From Streptomyces piniterrae (GTDB lineage: Bacteria > Actinomycetota > Actinomycetes > Streptomycetales > Streptomycetaceae): DNA of 64,000 nucleotides. Below the pieces are notes generated by a model that worked only from the letters and a program-made list of their open reading frames with translations, searched no databases and had not been told where the DNA came from. Numbering within the stretch: the first letter of the stretch is position 1; each line of letters begins with the position of its first letter. The DNA lies in NCBI RefSeq assembly GCF_005048155.1, contig NZ_SUMB01000011.1, forward strand, positions 62,001 through 126,000. The letters run 5' to 3'. The translations under genes and the position numbers were made by a program. Of the stretch, positions 6,520 through 14,546 are shown piece by piece.

Positions 6520-8925
6520 GTGACCATCGCGCCAACGGAGCCCGCGTCAGACGCCGAGGTCGTACAGCCCGCGGTGGCCACGCAGAACGACGGGCCGGAC
6601 GCCCCCGGCGTGGCCCTGCTCCGCACCCTCACCGCGCTGACCGAGGACCTGACCGCGACCGACCCCGGCAAGGTGGCCGCGGCCGCCCTGCGCGGCCGGT
6701 ACGAGGGCGCGGGCGAGGCCGAGTTGCGCGCGCTGGCCATCGACGCCGCGGCCGGTCTCATCGGTGACGAGCCGCAGTACTCCAAGCTCGCCGCGCGCCT
6801 GCTCACCCTCGCCATCGCGGAGGAGGCCGCCGGTCAGGGCGCCACCTCGTTCTCCGCGTCGGTCGAGACCGGCCACCGCGAGGGCCTGATCGCCGACGAG
6901 ACCGCGGAGTTCGTACGGACCCACGCGGCCGCCCTGGACGCGCTCGTGCGGAAGTCCCTGGAGGGCGGCGCCGACGACCGGTTCGGCTACTTCGGGCTGC
7001 GCACCCTGCACTCCCGCTATCTGCTCCGGCACCCCACCACCCGTCAGGTCGTCGAGACCCCCCAGCACTTCCTGCTGCGGGTCGCCTGCGGCCTCGCCGA
7101 GGACCACTCCGAGCGGGCGCTGGCGGACGTCGCCGAGCTGTACCGGCTGACCAGCACCCTCTCCTATCTGCCGTCCTCCCCGACGCTCTTCAACTCCGGC
7201 ACCCGGCACCCCCAGATGTCGTCCTGCTATCTGCTGGACTCCCCGCTGGACGAGCTCGACTCGATCTACGACCGCTACCACCAGGTCGCCCGGCTCTCCA
7301 AGCACGCCGGCGGCATCGGTCTCTCCTACTCCCGGATCCGCGCACGGGGGTCGCTGATCCGGGGCACCAACGGTCACTCCAACGGCATCGTGCCGTTCCT
7401 GCGGACCCTGGACGCCTCCGTCGCGGCGGTGAACCAGGGCGGCCGGCGCAAGGGTGCCGCCTGCGTCTACCTGGAGACCTGGCACGCCGACATCGAGGAG
7501 TTCCTGGAGCTGCGCGACAACACCGGTGAGGAGGCGCGCCGTACGCACAACCTCAACATCGCGCACTGGATTCCGGACGAGTTCATGCGCCGGGTCGAGG
7601 CGGACGCCGACTGGTCGCTGTTCTCGCCGTCCGACGCACCGGAGCTGGTGGACCTGTGGGGCGAGGAGTTCGACGCCGCGTACCGCAGGGCCGAGGCCGA
7701 GGGCCGGGCGCTCAAGCAGATCCCGGCCCGGGTGCTGTACTCCCGCATGATGCGCACCCTGGCGCAGACCGGCAACGGCTGGATGACGTTCAAGGACGCC
7801 GCCAACCGCACCGCCAACCAGACCGCCGAGCCCGGCCACGTCGTGCACTCCTCCAACCTGTGCACGGAGATCCTGGAGGTGACCGACGACGGGGAGACCG
7901 CGGTCTGCAACCTCGGCTCGGTGAACCTGGCCGCGCACCTGGGTGACAACGGTGAGATGGACTGGGAGCGGCTGGACGCCACCGTCCGCACCGCCGTCAC
8001 CTTCCTCGACCGCGTCGTGGACATCAACTTCTACCCCACCGAGCAGGCCGGGGCCTCCAACTCCCGCTGGCGCCCGGTCGGTCTGGGCCTGATGGGCCTG
8101 CAGGACGTCTTCTTCCGCCTGCGGCTGCCCTTCGACTCGCCGGAGGCCCGGGAACTGTCGACCCGGATCTCCGAGCGGATCATGCTCGCCGCGTACGAGG
8201 CGTCCGCCGACCTCGCCGAGCGGCACGGCCCGCACCCGGCCTGGTCCGCGACCCGCACCGCCCGCGGGGTGCTGCACCCCGACCACTACCCCTCCGCCGA
8301 GCCCCGCTGGGCCGACCGCTGGGCGGCGCTGCGCACCCGTGTCGCGGCGACCGGGATGCGTAACTCGCTGCTCCTGGCCATCGCGCCGACCGCCACCATC
8401 GCGTCGATCGCGGGCGTGTACGAGTGCATCGAGCCGCAGGTCTCCAACCTCTTCAAGCGCGAGACGCTGTCCGGTGAGTTCCTCCAGGTCAACGCCTATC
8501 TGATCGAGGAGCTCAAGACGCTGGGGCTGTGGGACGCGCGGACCCGTGACGCGCTGCGCGAAGCCAATGGCTCCGTCCAGGACCTCGGCTGGATCCCCGA
8601 GGACGTCCGCGCCCGGTACCGCACCGCCTGGGAGATCCCGCAGCGCGCGCTGATCGACATGGCCGCGGCCCGTACGCCCTACCTCGACCAGAGCCAGTCC
8701 CTGAACCTCTTCATGGCGTCGCCGACCATCGGCAAGCTCAGCTCGATGTACGCCTACGCCTGGAAGCGCGGCATCAAGACGACGTACTACCTGCGCTCGC
8801 GCCCGGCGACCCGGATCGCCCAGTCGGCGCGCGCCGCGACCGTTCCCGCACAACTGCCGGTGGCCGACCCCGAAGCGGTCGCCTGCTCCCTGGAAAACCC
8901 CGAGTCCTGCGAGGCCTGCCAGTAA
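6520..8925 (+). CDS. nrdA: Class Ia ribonucleoside-diphosphate reductase, large (alpha) subunit
   Basis: Reduces ribonucleoside diphosphates to deoxy forms together with NrdB. I chose the GTG at 6520 (801 aa) because GAGGGAG lies 8 bp upstream; the frame stays open further 5' but that part is riboswitch leader. The N-terminal ribonucleotide-reductase domain starts almost at once, so I see no room for a full ATP-cone. Active-site cysteines are recognisable: Cys236 in SSCYLLD, the thiyl-radical Cys448 in SSNLCTEI, and Cys463 in AVCNLGSVNL. The C-terminal ENPESCEACQ carries the CxxC pair that reloads the active site. Control is by NrdR boxes and a B12 riboswitch. The stop overlaps the possible nrdB ATG (TAATG). 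Confidence 0.93.
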   Translation: MTIAPTEPASDAEVVQPAVATQNDGPDAPGVALLRTLTALTEDLTATDPGKVAAAALRGRYEGAGEAELRALAIDAAAGLIGDEPQYSKLAARLLTLAIAEEAAGQGATSFSASVETGHREGLIADETAEFVRTHAAALDALVRKSLEGGADDRFGYFGLRTLHSRYLLRHPTTRQVVETPQHFLLRVACGLAEDHSERALADVAELYRLTSTLSYLPSSPTLFNSGTRHPQMSSCYLLDSPLDELDSIYDRYHQVARLSKHAGGIGLSYSRIRARGSLIRGTNGHSNGIVPFLRTLDASVAAVNQGGRRKGAACVYLETWHADIEEFLELRDNTGEEARRTHNLNIAHWIPDEFMRRVEADADWSLFSPSDAPELVDLWGEEFDAAYRRAEAEGRALKQIPARVLYSRMMRTLAQTGNGWMTFKDAANRTANQTAEPGHVVHSSNLCTEILEVTDDGETAVCNLGSVNLAAHLGDNGEMDWERLDATVRTAVTFLDRVVDINFYPTEQAGASNSRWRPVGLGLMGLQDVFFRLRLPFDSPEARELSTRISERIMLAAYEASADLAERHGPHPAWSATRTARGVLHPDHYPSAEPRWADRWAALRTRVAATGMRNSLLLAIAPTATIASIAGVYECIEPQVSNLFKRETLSGEFLQVNAYLIEELKTLGLWDARTRDALREANGSVQDLGWIPEDVRARYRTAWEIPQRALIDMAAARTPYLDQSQSLNLFMASPTIGKLSSMYAYAWKRGIKTTYYLRSRPATRIAQSARAATVPAQLPVADPEAVACSLENPESCEACQ

Positions 8926-10031
8926 TGTCCCACCCGTCGCCCGACCACCGCCCCTCAACGACGTCGCTGCGCGCCGAAAGCCCCATGGAGACCCCCAACG
9001 CCTCCGCCGCGCACACCGCCACCACCGGCGAGAAGAATCTCCTCGACCCGGGCTTCGAGCTGACCCTGCGGCCCATGCGGTACCCGGACTTCTACGACCG
9101 CTACCGCGACGCGATCAAGAACACCTGGACCGTGGAGGAGGTCGACCTCCACTCCGACGTCGCCGACCTCGCCAAGCTCTCGCCGGGCGAGCAGCACATG
9201 ATCGGCCGCCTGGTGGCGTTCTTCGCGACCGGCGACTCCATCGTGGCGAACAACCTGGTCCTGACCCTCTACAAGCACATCAACTCCCCCGAGGCGCGGC
9301 TGTACCTGAGCCGTCAGCTCTTCGAGGAGGCGGTGCACGTCCAGTTCTATCTGACGCTGCTGGACACCTATCTCCCCGACCCGGACGACCGCGCCGCCGC
9401 CTTCGCGGCCGTGGAGAACATCCCGTCCATCCGGGAGAAGGCCGGATTCTGCTTCAAGTGGATGGACTCGGTCGAGAGCATCGACCGGCTGGAGTCCAAG
9501 GCCGACCGGCGCCGCTTCCTGCTGAACCTGATCTGCTTCGCGGCCTGCATCGAGGGGCTGTTCTTCTACGGCGCCTTCGCGTACGTCTACTGGTTCCGCT
9601 CGCGCGGTCTGCTGCACGGCCTGGCCACCGGCACCAACTGGGTCTTCCGCGACGAGTCCATGCACATGGAGTTCGCGTTCTCGGTGGTGGACACGGTCCG
9701 CGAGGAGGAGCCCGACCTCTTCGACGACAAGCTGGAGCAGCAGGTCACCGAGATGCTCAAGGAGGCCGTCGAGGCCGAGCTGCAGTTCGGTCGCGACCTG
9801 TGCGGTGAGGGCCTGCCGGGGATGAACACCGAGTCGATGCGCGAGTACCTCCAGTGCGTCGCCGACCAGCGGCTGCAGCGGCTGGGCTTCGCACCCGTAT
9901 ACGGCTCGGAGAACCCGTTCTCCTTCATGGAGCTGCAGAACGTCCAGGAGCTGACCAACTTCTTCGAGCGCCGGGCCTCGGCCTACCAGGTCGCCGTCGA
10001 GGGTTCGGTCTCCTTCGACGACGACTTCTAG
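8925..10031 (+). CDS. nrdB: Class Ia ribonucleoside-diphosphate reductase, small (beta) subunit
   Basis: Diiron-tyrosyl radical subunit (ferritin-like fold). Metal-binding motifs EEAVHVQFY and DESMHMEF are present, and the tyrosine four residues after the first ExxH histidine fits the radical Tyr position. Translation may start at the ATG at 8925, overlapping the nrdA stop (368 aa), or at the ATG at 8985 (348 aa); neither has a strong SD, and coupling favours the first. Downstream there is no nrdS-like AraC regulator, unlike the nrdABS operon described in S. coelicolor; a PBP gene follows instead. Confidence 0.92.
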   Translation: MSHPSPDHRPSTTSLRAESPMETPNASAAHTATTGEKNLLDPGFELTLRPMRYPDFYDRYRDAIKNTWTVEEVDLHSDVADLAKLSPGEQHMIGRLVAFFATGDSIVANNLVLTLYKHINSPEARLYLSRQLFEEAVHVQFYLTLLDTYLPDPDDRAAAFAAVENIPSIREKAGFCFKWMDSVESIDRLESKADRRRFLLNLICFAACIEGLFFYGAFAYVYWFRSRGLLHGLATGTNWVFRDESMHMEFAFSVVDTVREEEPDLFDDKLEQQVTEMLKEAVEAELQFGRDLCGEGLPGMNTESMREYLQCVADQRLQRLGFAPVYGSENPFSFMELQNVQELTNFFERRASAYQVAVEGSVSFDDDF

Positions 10032-10059
10032 GCCGCTTCTCGACGACGCCCCTTCGGCC

Positions 10060-10110
10060 GGGGCTCCCGCGGATTATGACCGTTCTGTTAGCACGTCAAC
10101 CGGGAGCCCC
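10060..10110 (+). terminator. Long-loop hairpin after nrdB
   Basis: GGGGCTCCCG (10060-10069) pairs perfectly with CGGGAGCCCC (10101-10110) across a 31-nt loop. It lies between the nrdB stop and the PBP start, so it could terminate nrd transcription or form part of the PBP leader. Confidence 0.4.
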
Positions 10111-10131
10111 ATCCGCCTCATCTATCTCTAT

Positions 10132-12054
10132 ATGAAGGGCACGAAGGGGCGTCGCCGGTTCATCGACTATCCGCGTCAGGGACGGGAGGGTTGGCGCCGC
10201 TGGCTGCCCTCGTGGCGACTGCTGCTCGGCACCGTCGCGCTCGGCCTGACCGGCATAGCGGGGCTGTTCGTGATCGTCTACATCAACGTGGACATCCCGA
10301 CCGAGAACGACCTGGCGGGTAAGGAAGCCACCCTCTATTACTGGGCGGACGGCAGCCAGATGGTGAGCGTGGGCGCCGTCAACCGGCAGAACGTCTCACT
10401 GGACAAGGTCCCGGACTCCGTCGAGAACGCGGTGATCTCGGCGGAGAACGCCACGTTCTACAGCGATTCCGGGGTCTCCCTCCAGGGCATCGCCCGCGCC
10501 ATGGTGAACATGGTCTCCGGCGGGGACGCCCAGGGCGGTTCCACCATCACCCAGCAGTATGTGAAGAACACCTATCTTTCGCAGGACCAGACGGTCACCC
10601 GTAAGGTCAAGGAATTCATCATCGCGCTGAAGGTGAACAACCAGCAGTCCAAGCAGGACATTCTGCGCGGCTATCTCAACACCAGCTGGTTCGGGCGCGG
10701 TTCGTACGGAATCCAGGCGGCCGCCCACGCGTATTACGGCATCGACGCGGAGCGGCTGAACCCCAGCCAGGGAGCGCTGCTGGCGGCCACGCTGAAGGGG
10801 TCGGAGCAGTACGACCCGGGCCTGAGCAAGGCCAATCACGAGCGGGCCGTGGCCCGCTGGAAATGGATCCTCGACCGGCAGGTCACCACCGGCCACATGA
10901 GCCAGCGGGACCGGGACCGATACCAGGAGTTCCCCGAGCCGCGGCCGCTGTCGAAGCCCACCAGCCAGGCCGGCCAGACCGGCTATCTCGTCGATATCGC
11001 CAACAAGTTCATCAAGAGCGAAACCGGGCTGACCGACAAGGACCTGGCGCGCGGCGGCTATCGCATTCACACCACCTTCGACAAACAGCGCACCCACCGG
11101 CTGGAAAAGGCCGTCAACAAAATCCGCAAGCAGAACATCGACCCGAAGAAGCGCGCGGCCGACACCTTCGTGGAATTCGGCGCGGCCTCCGTACGCCCCA
11201 GTGACGGGGCGATCGTCGCGGTTTACGGCGGCGCGGACGCGACCCGGCATTTCAGCAACAACGCGGACACCTCCGCCGTGCCGGCGGGATCGGCGTTCAA
11301 GCCGTTCGTGCTCGCGGCCGCCCTCCGGCAGCAGAACGAGGCGCCCGAGGCGCTGCCGCCGCACAAGGCGGTCTGGGAGCGCGACTTCGGGCAGCTGAGC
11401 GCGGCCCTGATGAATGCCGAGAGCCCGCCGTTCGTGCAGACCGGGCAGCGTATCGGGCTGGAGGCGATCCGGGATCTGGTGGTGGCCGCGGGGATGCGCG
11501 AGGAGAGCCTGGCGCAGCTGGAGCAGACGTTCCCGCTCGGCACCTCGGCGCCCAGTGCGATCCGGATGGCGAGCGCCTACACCACCTTCGCCAACGGCGG
11601 GCTGCACGCCGACCCGTACGCGGTGTCCCGGATGTCCCACAACGGGAAGCCGGTGACCGGCTTCGACCGCCCGGAGCCCGAGGAGGTGCTCACCCCGGAG
11701 ATCGCCCAGCGGGTGACCGGGACCCTGGAGGGCCTGGGCTGGCGCACACTGGGGACCCCGGACCAGCAGTTGCCGTTGCAGCCGGTCGCGGCCGGTGTCT
11801 CGGAGCCCAGCGACCGGATGAAGTCGGCGTGGTTCATCGGCACCACCTCCGGGCCCGGCACCGCACCCGGCATCCGCCCGGACCGCGCGCCCGGCGCCGG
11901 TGACGGCAGCGAGCCGACCACCGCGATCACCATGTTCCGCAACAAGGCGGGGACGCCCGAACTGCTGCCGATGCAGGGCGTCGGCGGCCCCGAGTCCGGG
12001 CTGGGCACGGCGATCCCGCCGCGGATCTGGAGCGCGTACCAGAACGGGGCGTAG
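10132..12054 (+). CDS. Class A PBP-like peptidoglycan glycosyltransferase with degenerate transpeptidase domain
   Basis: 640 aa: basic cytoplasmic tail, one membrane anchor (about 30-52), GT51 glycosyltransferase (about 75-250) and a penicillin-binding-like domain (about 310-580). The GT51 motifs are intact: SAENATFY with catalytic Glu105, GGSTITQQYVKN, RKVKEFIIALKV, and the ILRGYLN...FGRGSYGIQAAA motif. In the transpeptidase domain the SxxK box is present (SAFK, 387-390), but the SxN box reads ESPP (430-433), and the region that should carry KTG reads AAGVSEPS (553-560), followed by the expected AWFIG. It should polymerise glycan strands, but cross-linking is doubtful. No SD is visible before the ATG. 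Confidence 0.85.
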   Translation: MKGTKGRRRFIDYPRQGREGWRRWLPSWRLLLGTVALGLTGIAGLFVIVYINVDIPTENDLAGKEATLYYWADGSQMVSVGAVNRQNVSLDKVPDSVENAVISAENATFYSDSGVSLQGIARAMVNMVSGGDAQGGSTITQQYVKNTYLSQDQTVTRKVKEFIIALKVNNQQSKQDILRGYLNTSWFGRGSYGIQAAAHAYYGIDAERLNPSQGALLAATLKGSEQYDPGLSKANHERAVARWKWILDRQVTTGHMSQRDRDRYQEFPEPRPLSKPTSQAGQTGYLVDIANKFIKSETGLTDKDLARGGYRIHTTFDKQRTHRLEKAVNKIRKQNIDPKKRAADTFVEFGAASVRPSDGAIVAVYGGADATRHFSNNADTSAVPAGSAFKPFVLAAALRQQNEAPEALPPHKAVWERDFGQLSAALMNAESPPFVQTGQRIGLEAIRDLVVAAGMREESLAQLEQTFPLGTSAPSAIRMASAYTTFANGGLHADPYAVSRMSHNGKPVTGFDRPEPEEVLTPEIAQRVTGTLEGLGWRTLGTPDQQLPLQPVAAGVSEPSDRMKSAWFIGTTSGPGTAPGIRPDRAPGAGDGSEPTTAITMFRNKAGTPELLPMQGVGGPESGLGTAIPPRIWSAYQNGA

Positions 12055-12106
12055 CCGCTGCCGGGGTGTGGGCTGCGGCGGGGGCTGCGGCTGCGCCTGT
12101 TTCCGT

Positions 12107-12140
12107 CCCCTAGGGGTTGTTCGAACAGATCCCCTAGGGG
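12107..12140. repeat. Three nested perfect palindromes
   Basis: CCCCTAGGGG (12107-12116) and an identical CCCCTAGGGG (12131-12140) flank the perfect palindrome TGTTCGAACA (12118-12127). It lies just beyond the 3' end of the PBP gene. It could fold as alternative hairpins in RNA or bind a protein. Function unknown. Confidence 0.75.
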
Positions 12141-12149
12141 ATGCGAGGA

Positions 12150-12174
12150 CCCCTGCGGGCCCACAACGCAGGGG
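12150..12174. terminator. Bidirectional terminator between the PBP gene and def
   Basis: Perfect 8-bp stem CCCCTGCG / CGCAGGGG with a 9-nt loop lies between convergent genes (PBP on plus, def on minus). No U-tract. Confidence 0.6.
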
Positions 12175-12232
12175 TGGCAGGCGTTATTCCTGTGAGACGC
12201 GGCCCGTCATCGCTTCGGGCAGCGCCTCACGC

Positions 12233-12877
12233 TCAGTCGTTGGCGACGACGGGGTAGCGCGGCTCGCGCTCGGCCATCTGCTTCAGCGCGTCCTTGCGGT
12301 CGCGCTTGGAGAGCCGGTCGATGTAGAGGTAGCCGTAGAGGTGATCGGTCTCGTGCTGCAGGCAGCGCGCGAAGTAACCGGTGCCCTCGATGGCGACCGG
12401 CCGGCCCTTGGCGTCCTGGCCCCGCACCACGGCATAGTCCGGACGGGCCAGCTCGGCATACGCGCCCGGCACCGAAAGGCAGCCCTCGTTGGAGTCGTCC
12501 AGCACCCGGCGCTCGGCCGGCAGCTCGTCCAGGACCGGGTTGCAGACCGCGCCGACGTGCCGTACGCCCGAGTCGTCCAGGCAGTCGTAGACGAAGACCT
12601 TCAGATCCACACCGATCTGGTTCGCGGCCAGGCCCACGCCCTCGGCGGTGCGCTGGCTGGCGAACATGTCGTCGATCAGCTGCGCGAGCTCGTCGCCGAA
12701 GTCCGTGACGTCCTTGCACTCCTTGTGGAGCACCGGATTGCCGACCACGGTGATCGGCCGCGAGGTGCCGCGCTCGCGGTGGGCGGCCTCCCGCTGCGCC
12801 GCGTCCGTCGTGTCGTCGATGAACTCTTCGTCCACGCGCTGCTCACCGTCTTGATCAAACACAGGCTGCTGGGCCAT
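12233..12877 (-). CDS. def: Peptide deformylase
   Basis: Removes the N-formyl group from nascent proteins; Fe2+ or Zn2+ metalloenzyme. All three PDF motifs are present: GVGLAANQIG, EGCLSVP (metal Cys) and QHETDHL (two metal His and catalytic Glu; usual form QHEIDHL). 214 aa with an acidic N-terminal extension of about 35 residues, common in Streptomyces deformylases. The ATG at 12877 is preceded by GGCGGAGAG. It is downstream of, and in the same direction as, the TPR gene (69-bp gap). Confidence 0.93.
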   Translation of the reverse strand: MAQQPVFDQDGEQRVDEEFIDDTTDAAQREAAHRERGTSRPITVVGNPVLHKECKDVTDFGDELAQLIDDMFASQRTAEGVGLAANQIGVDLKVFVYDCLDDSGVRHVGAVCNPVLDELPAERRVLDDSNEGCLSVPGAYAELARPDYAVVRGQDAKGRPVAIEGTGYFARCLQHETDHLYGYLYIDRLSKRDRKDALKQMAEREPRYPVVAND

Positions 12878-12946
12878 CTCTCCGCCGTTCGCCTTCCTGA
12901 AAACCCTGAAAACCCTGATTAGTCGCCCTACAGACTACGGGGGCGC

Positions 12947-13945
12947 TCAGCAGACCTCTTCAAGATCCCGCCATTCCCTGCTGTCCGGGCTGTCCGCGAC
13001 CCAGCCGTCCAGCAGCCCGCGCACCAGGGCGGCGGGCGCCGCGATACCGCATTCGCGCTCCGGCACCCACAGGGAACCCGAGCCCGCGGTGCGGTGCCCG
13101 AGCGGCCCGGGGTGGCCCGGCTCACTGTGATCATGCGGGTCCAGGTGCTCGCCGTCGCCCTCGTCGCTGGGCATCCGGCTCTCCGAGCAGGTACGGCACA
13201 GCAGCCGCACGGACGACGACCAGTCCTCGGCGGCGAAGCCGGCATCGGCGGCGAGGCGCTCCAGGGCGTCCCTGTCGGCCTCTGTGGCGGCCTCCAGGAG
13301 CACCACCCAGGTGGGCACCGGGGAGGGCGCCCACAGCTCGATCTCGTCGAAGACGGGGTACGCCCTGGTGGTGCCGTCGGCGGCGACGGTGGTCCGCTCG
13401 CCGTGCGGGACGCCGTCGTGCAGCACGACCTCGCCCCAGCGCCGCCCGGAGGACGGCAGCGGGATGGACAGCACCTCGATACGGGCCGGGTCCAGCCGGC
13501 GGCCCCAGACCACCTCGGCCTCGCCCTCGGGCGACAGCCGGACGGCGGCGCTGCCCAGGGCCATCCCGGCCGGCGGCCCGGACGGCGAACCCTCCGCGGG
13601 GACCTTGAGGCCGTACGCCTGCCAGGCGCGGCGGGCCAGCGGCCAGTCCTGCAGCGCGGTGGCGGCGATCCCGACGTTCCACCAGTCGGGGGCCCCGGTC
13701 TCGCGGTCCAGCAGGGCGACGGCGCGCAGCCCGGCGGCGCGCGCCTGCTCCCAGTCGTGCCGGAACTTGTGCAGCAGCGCGAGATTGAACCAGGACTCCG
13801 AGAGCCACGGCTCCATGTCGGCGGCGCGGGTCAGCAGCGCGCCCGCGTCCTCGTAACGGCCGTCGCCGATCAGCGTGAAAGCGCGGTCGGTCGCCTGCCG
13901 CCACGAGGCGGAGGGCCGGTGCCGTACCTTGCCGAAGATCCTCAC
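12947..13945 (-). CDS. Tetratricopeptide-repeat protein of unknown function
   Basis: 332 aa from a GTG start with GGCGGG upstream. Residues about 15-130 form TPR-like helical pairs (RYEDAGALLTRAADMEPW, LSESWFNLALLHKFRHDWEQ, DWWNVGIAATALQDWPLARR). The remainder is a mixed domain I do not recognise, ending with a CxxC (LLCRTCSES), a His-rich stretch (HLDPHDHSEPGHPGPLGH) and a further Cys pair at the end; these could bind metal. No signal peptide, so cytoplasmic. It precedes def on the same strand, but no functional link is evident. Such proteins are commonly annotated in Streptomyces only as TPR-containing. Confidence 0.75.
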   Translation of the reverse strand: MRIFGKVRHRPSASWRQATDRAFTLIGDGRYEDAGALLTRAADMEPWLSESWFNLALLHKFRHDWEQARAAGLRAVALLDRETGAPDWWNVGIAATALQDWPLARRAWQAYGLKVPAEGSPSGPPAGMALGSAAVRLSPEGEAEVVWGRRLDPARIEVLSIPLPSSGRRWGEVVLHDGVPHGERTTVAADGTTRAYPVFDEIELWAPSPVPTWVVLLEAATEADRDALERLAADAGFAAEDWSSSVRLLCRTCSESRMPSDEGDGEHLDPHDHSEPGHPGPLGHRTAGSGSLWVPERECGIAAPAALVRGLLDGWVADSPDSREWRDLEEVC

Positions 13946-14382
13946 GATTCCCGCCTGCTGGTCGCTCTTGTGCCGCTCCGGATGTGTCCCGGGCGGTCAC
14001 CCGGGGCCGTCTGGGGGCCCACTCGACAACCTGCCACAGATTGCCGCGGGACTCAGCCCGATAGCTGCGCCCCCTGCGGCTCCCTGCCCTTCGCCGACCC
14101 CCTGAATCCCCCTGAGAGGGGCTTCCTTCGCATCCAACCATGCCCATCTCGGGGGGCGCTCATTACCCATGGGTTCCACGACGTTGGGCGGGCCCCGAAC
14201 GCTCTGCGGCCGCGCTGTGAGCGGGATCCGGGCGGCCCCGCGCTCCCGCGCCGGTCGCGGCCCTACTGGCCCGTAGACGCCCCCCGGAAGCGGCCCCGAG
14301 CGAAGGCGCCCGCTCCGGTTCCGCGTACCGCGAACATGCCGTGGCGGCGTATTTCCGGTAGGGCGAGGCAACGGACCACGTC
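13946..14382. other. Non-coding stretch upstream of the TPR gene
   Basis: About 440 bp with no supported gene. Short open frames on both strands lack SD sequences and normal third-position bias. It must hold the promoter of the minus-strand TPR gene, but I find no convincing hexamers. Confidence 0.5.
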
Positions 14383-14546
14383 CTTACGGGATCGCGCCCT
14401 TACGGGGTCATGCTCTTACGGGATCACGCCCTTACGGGACCGCCCCTGTGAAGCTCATACGCGATCACGGTCTTACGGATCGCGGTCCTACGGCTCACCG
14501 CCGCACGGATCACCGTCTTGCGGATCGCTCTCCTACGGATCACGCC
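14383..14546. repeat. Tandem short repeats, four 16-mers then five 15-mers
   Basis: Four head-to-tail 16-bp units at 14383, 14399, 14415 and 14431, e.g. CTTACGGGATCGCGCC and CTTACGGGATCACGCC. A spacer with a degenerate unit covers 14447-14471. Five head-to-tail 15-bp units follow at 14472, 14487, 14502, 14517 and 14532, e.g. CTTACGGATCGCGGT and CCTACGGATCACGCC. The last unit overlaps the final codons of the HD-domain gene ending at 14540. This is the 3' flank of that gene. There are no CRISPR-like spacers. Confidence 0.85.

Noticed and set aside
12165..12190. Minus-strand GGAAT-N18-GTT resembling a SigR promoter
   Set aside because: It points into the antisense of the PBP gene with no downstream minus-strand gene and overlaps a terminator hairpin; probably chance.
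13997..14371. 124-codon minus-strand open frame
   Set aside because: Pro/Gly/Arg-rich composition without SD or family; sits in an intergenic region.
14383..14546. CRISPR array
   Set aside because: Units are 15-16 bp, contiguous, without spacers or cas genes.
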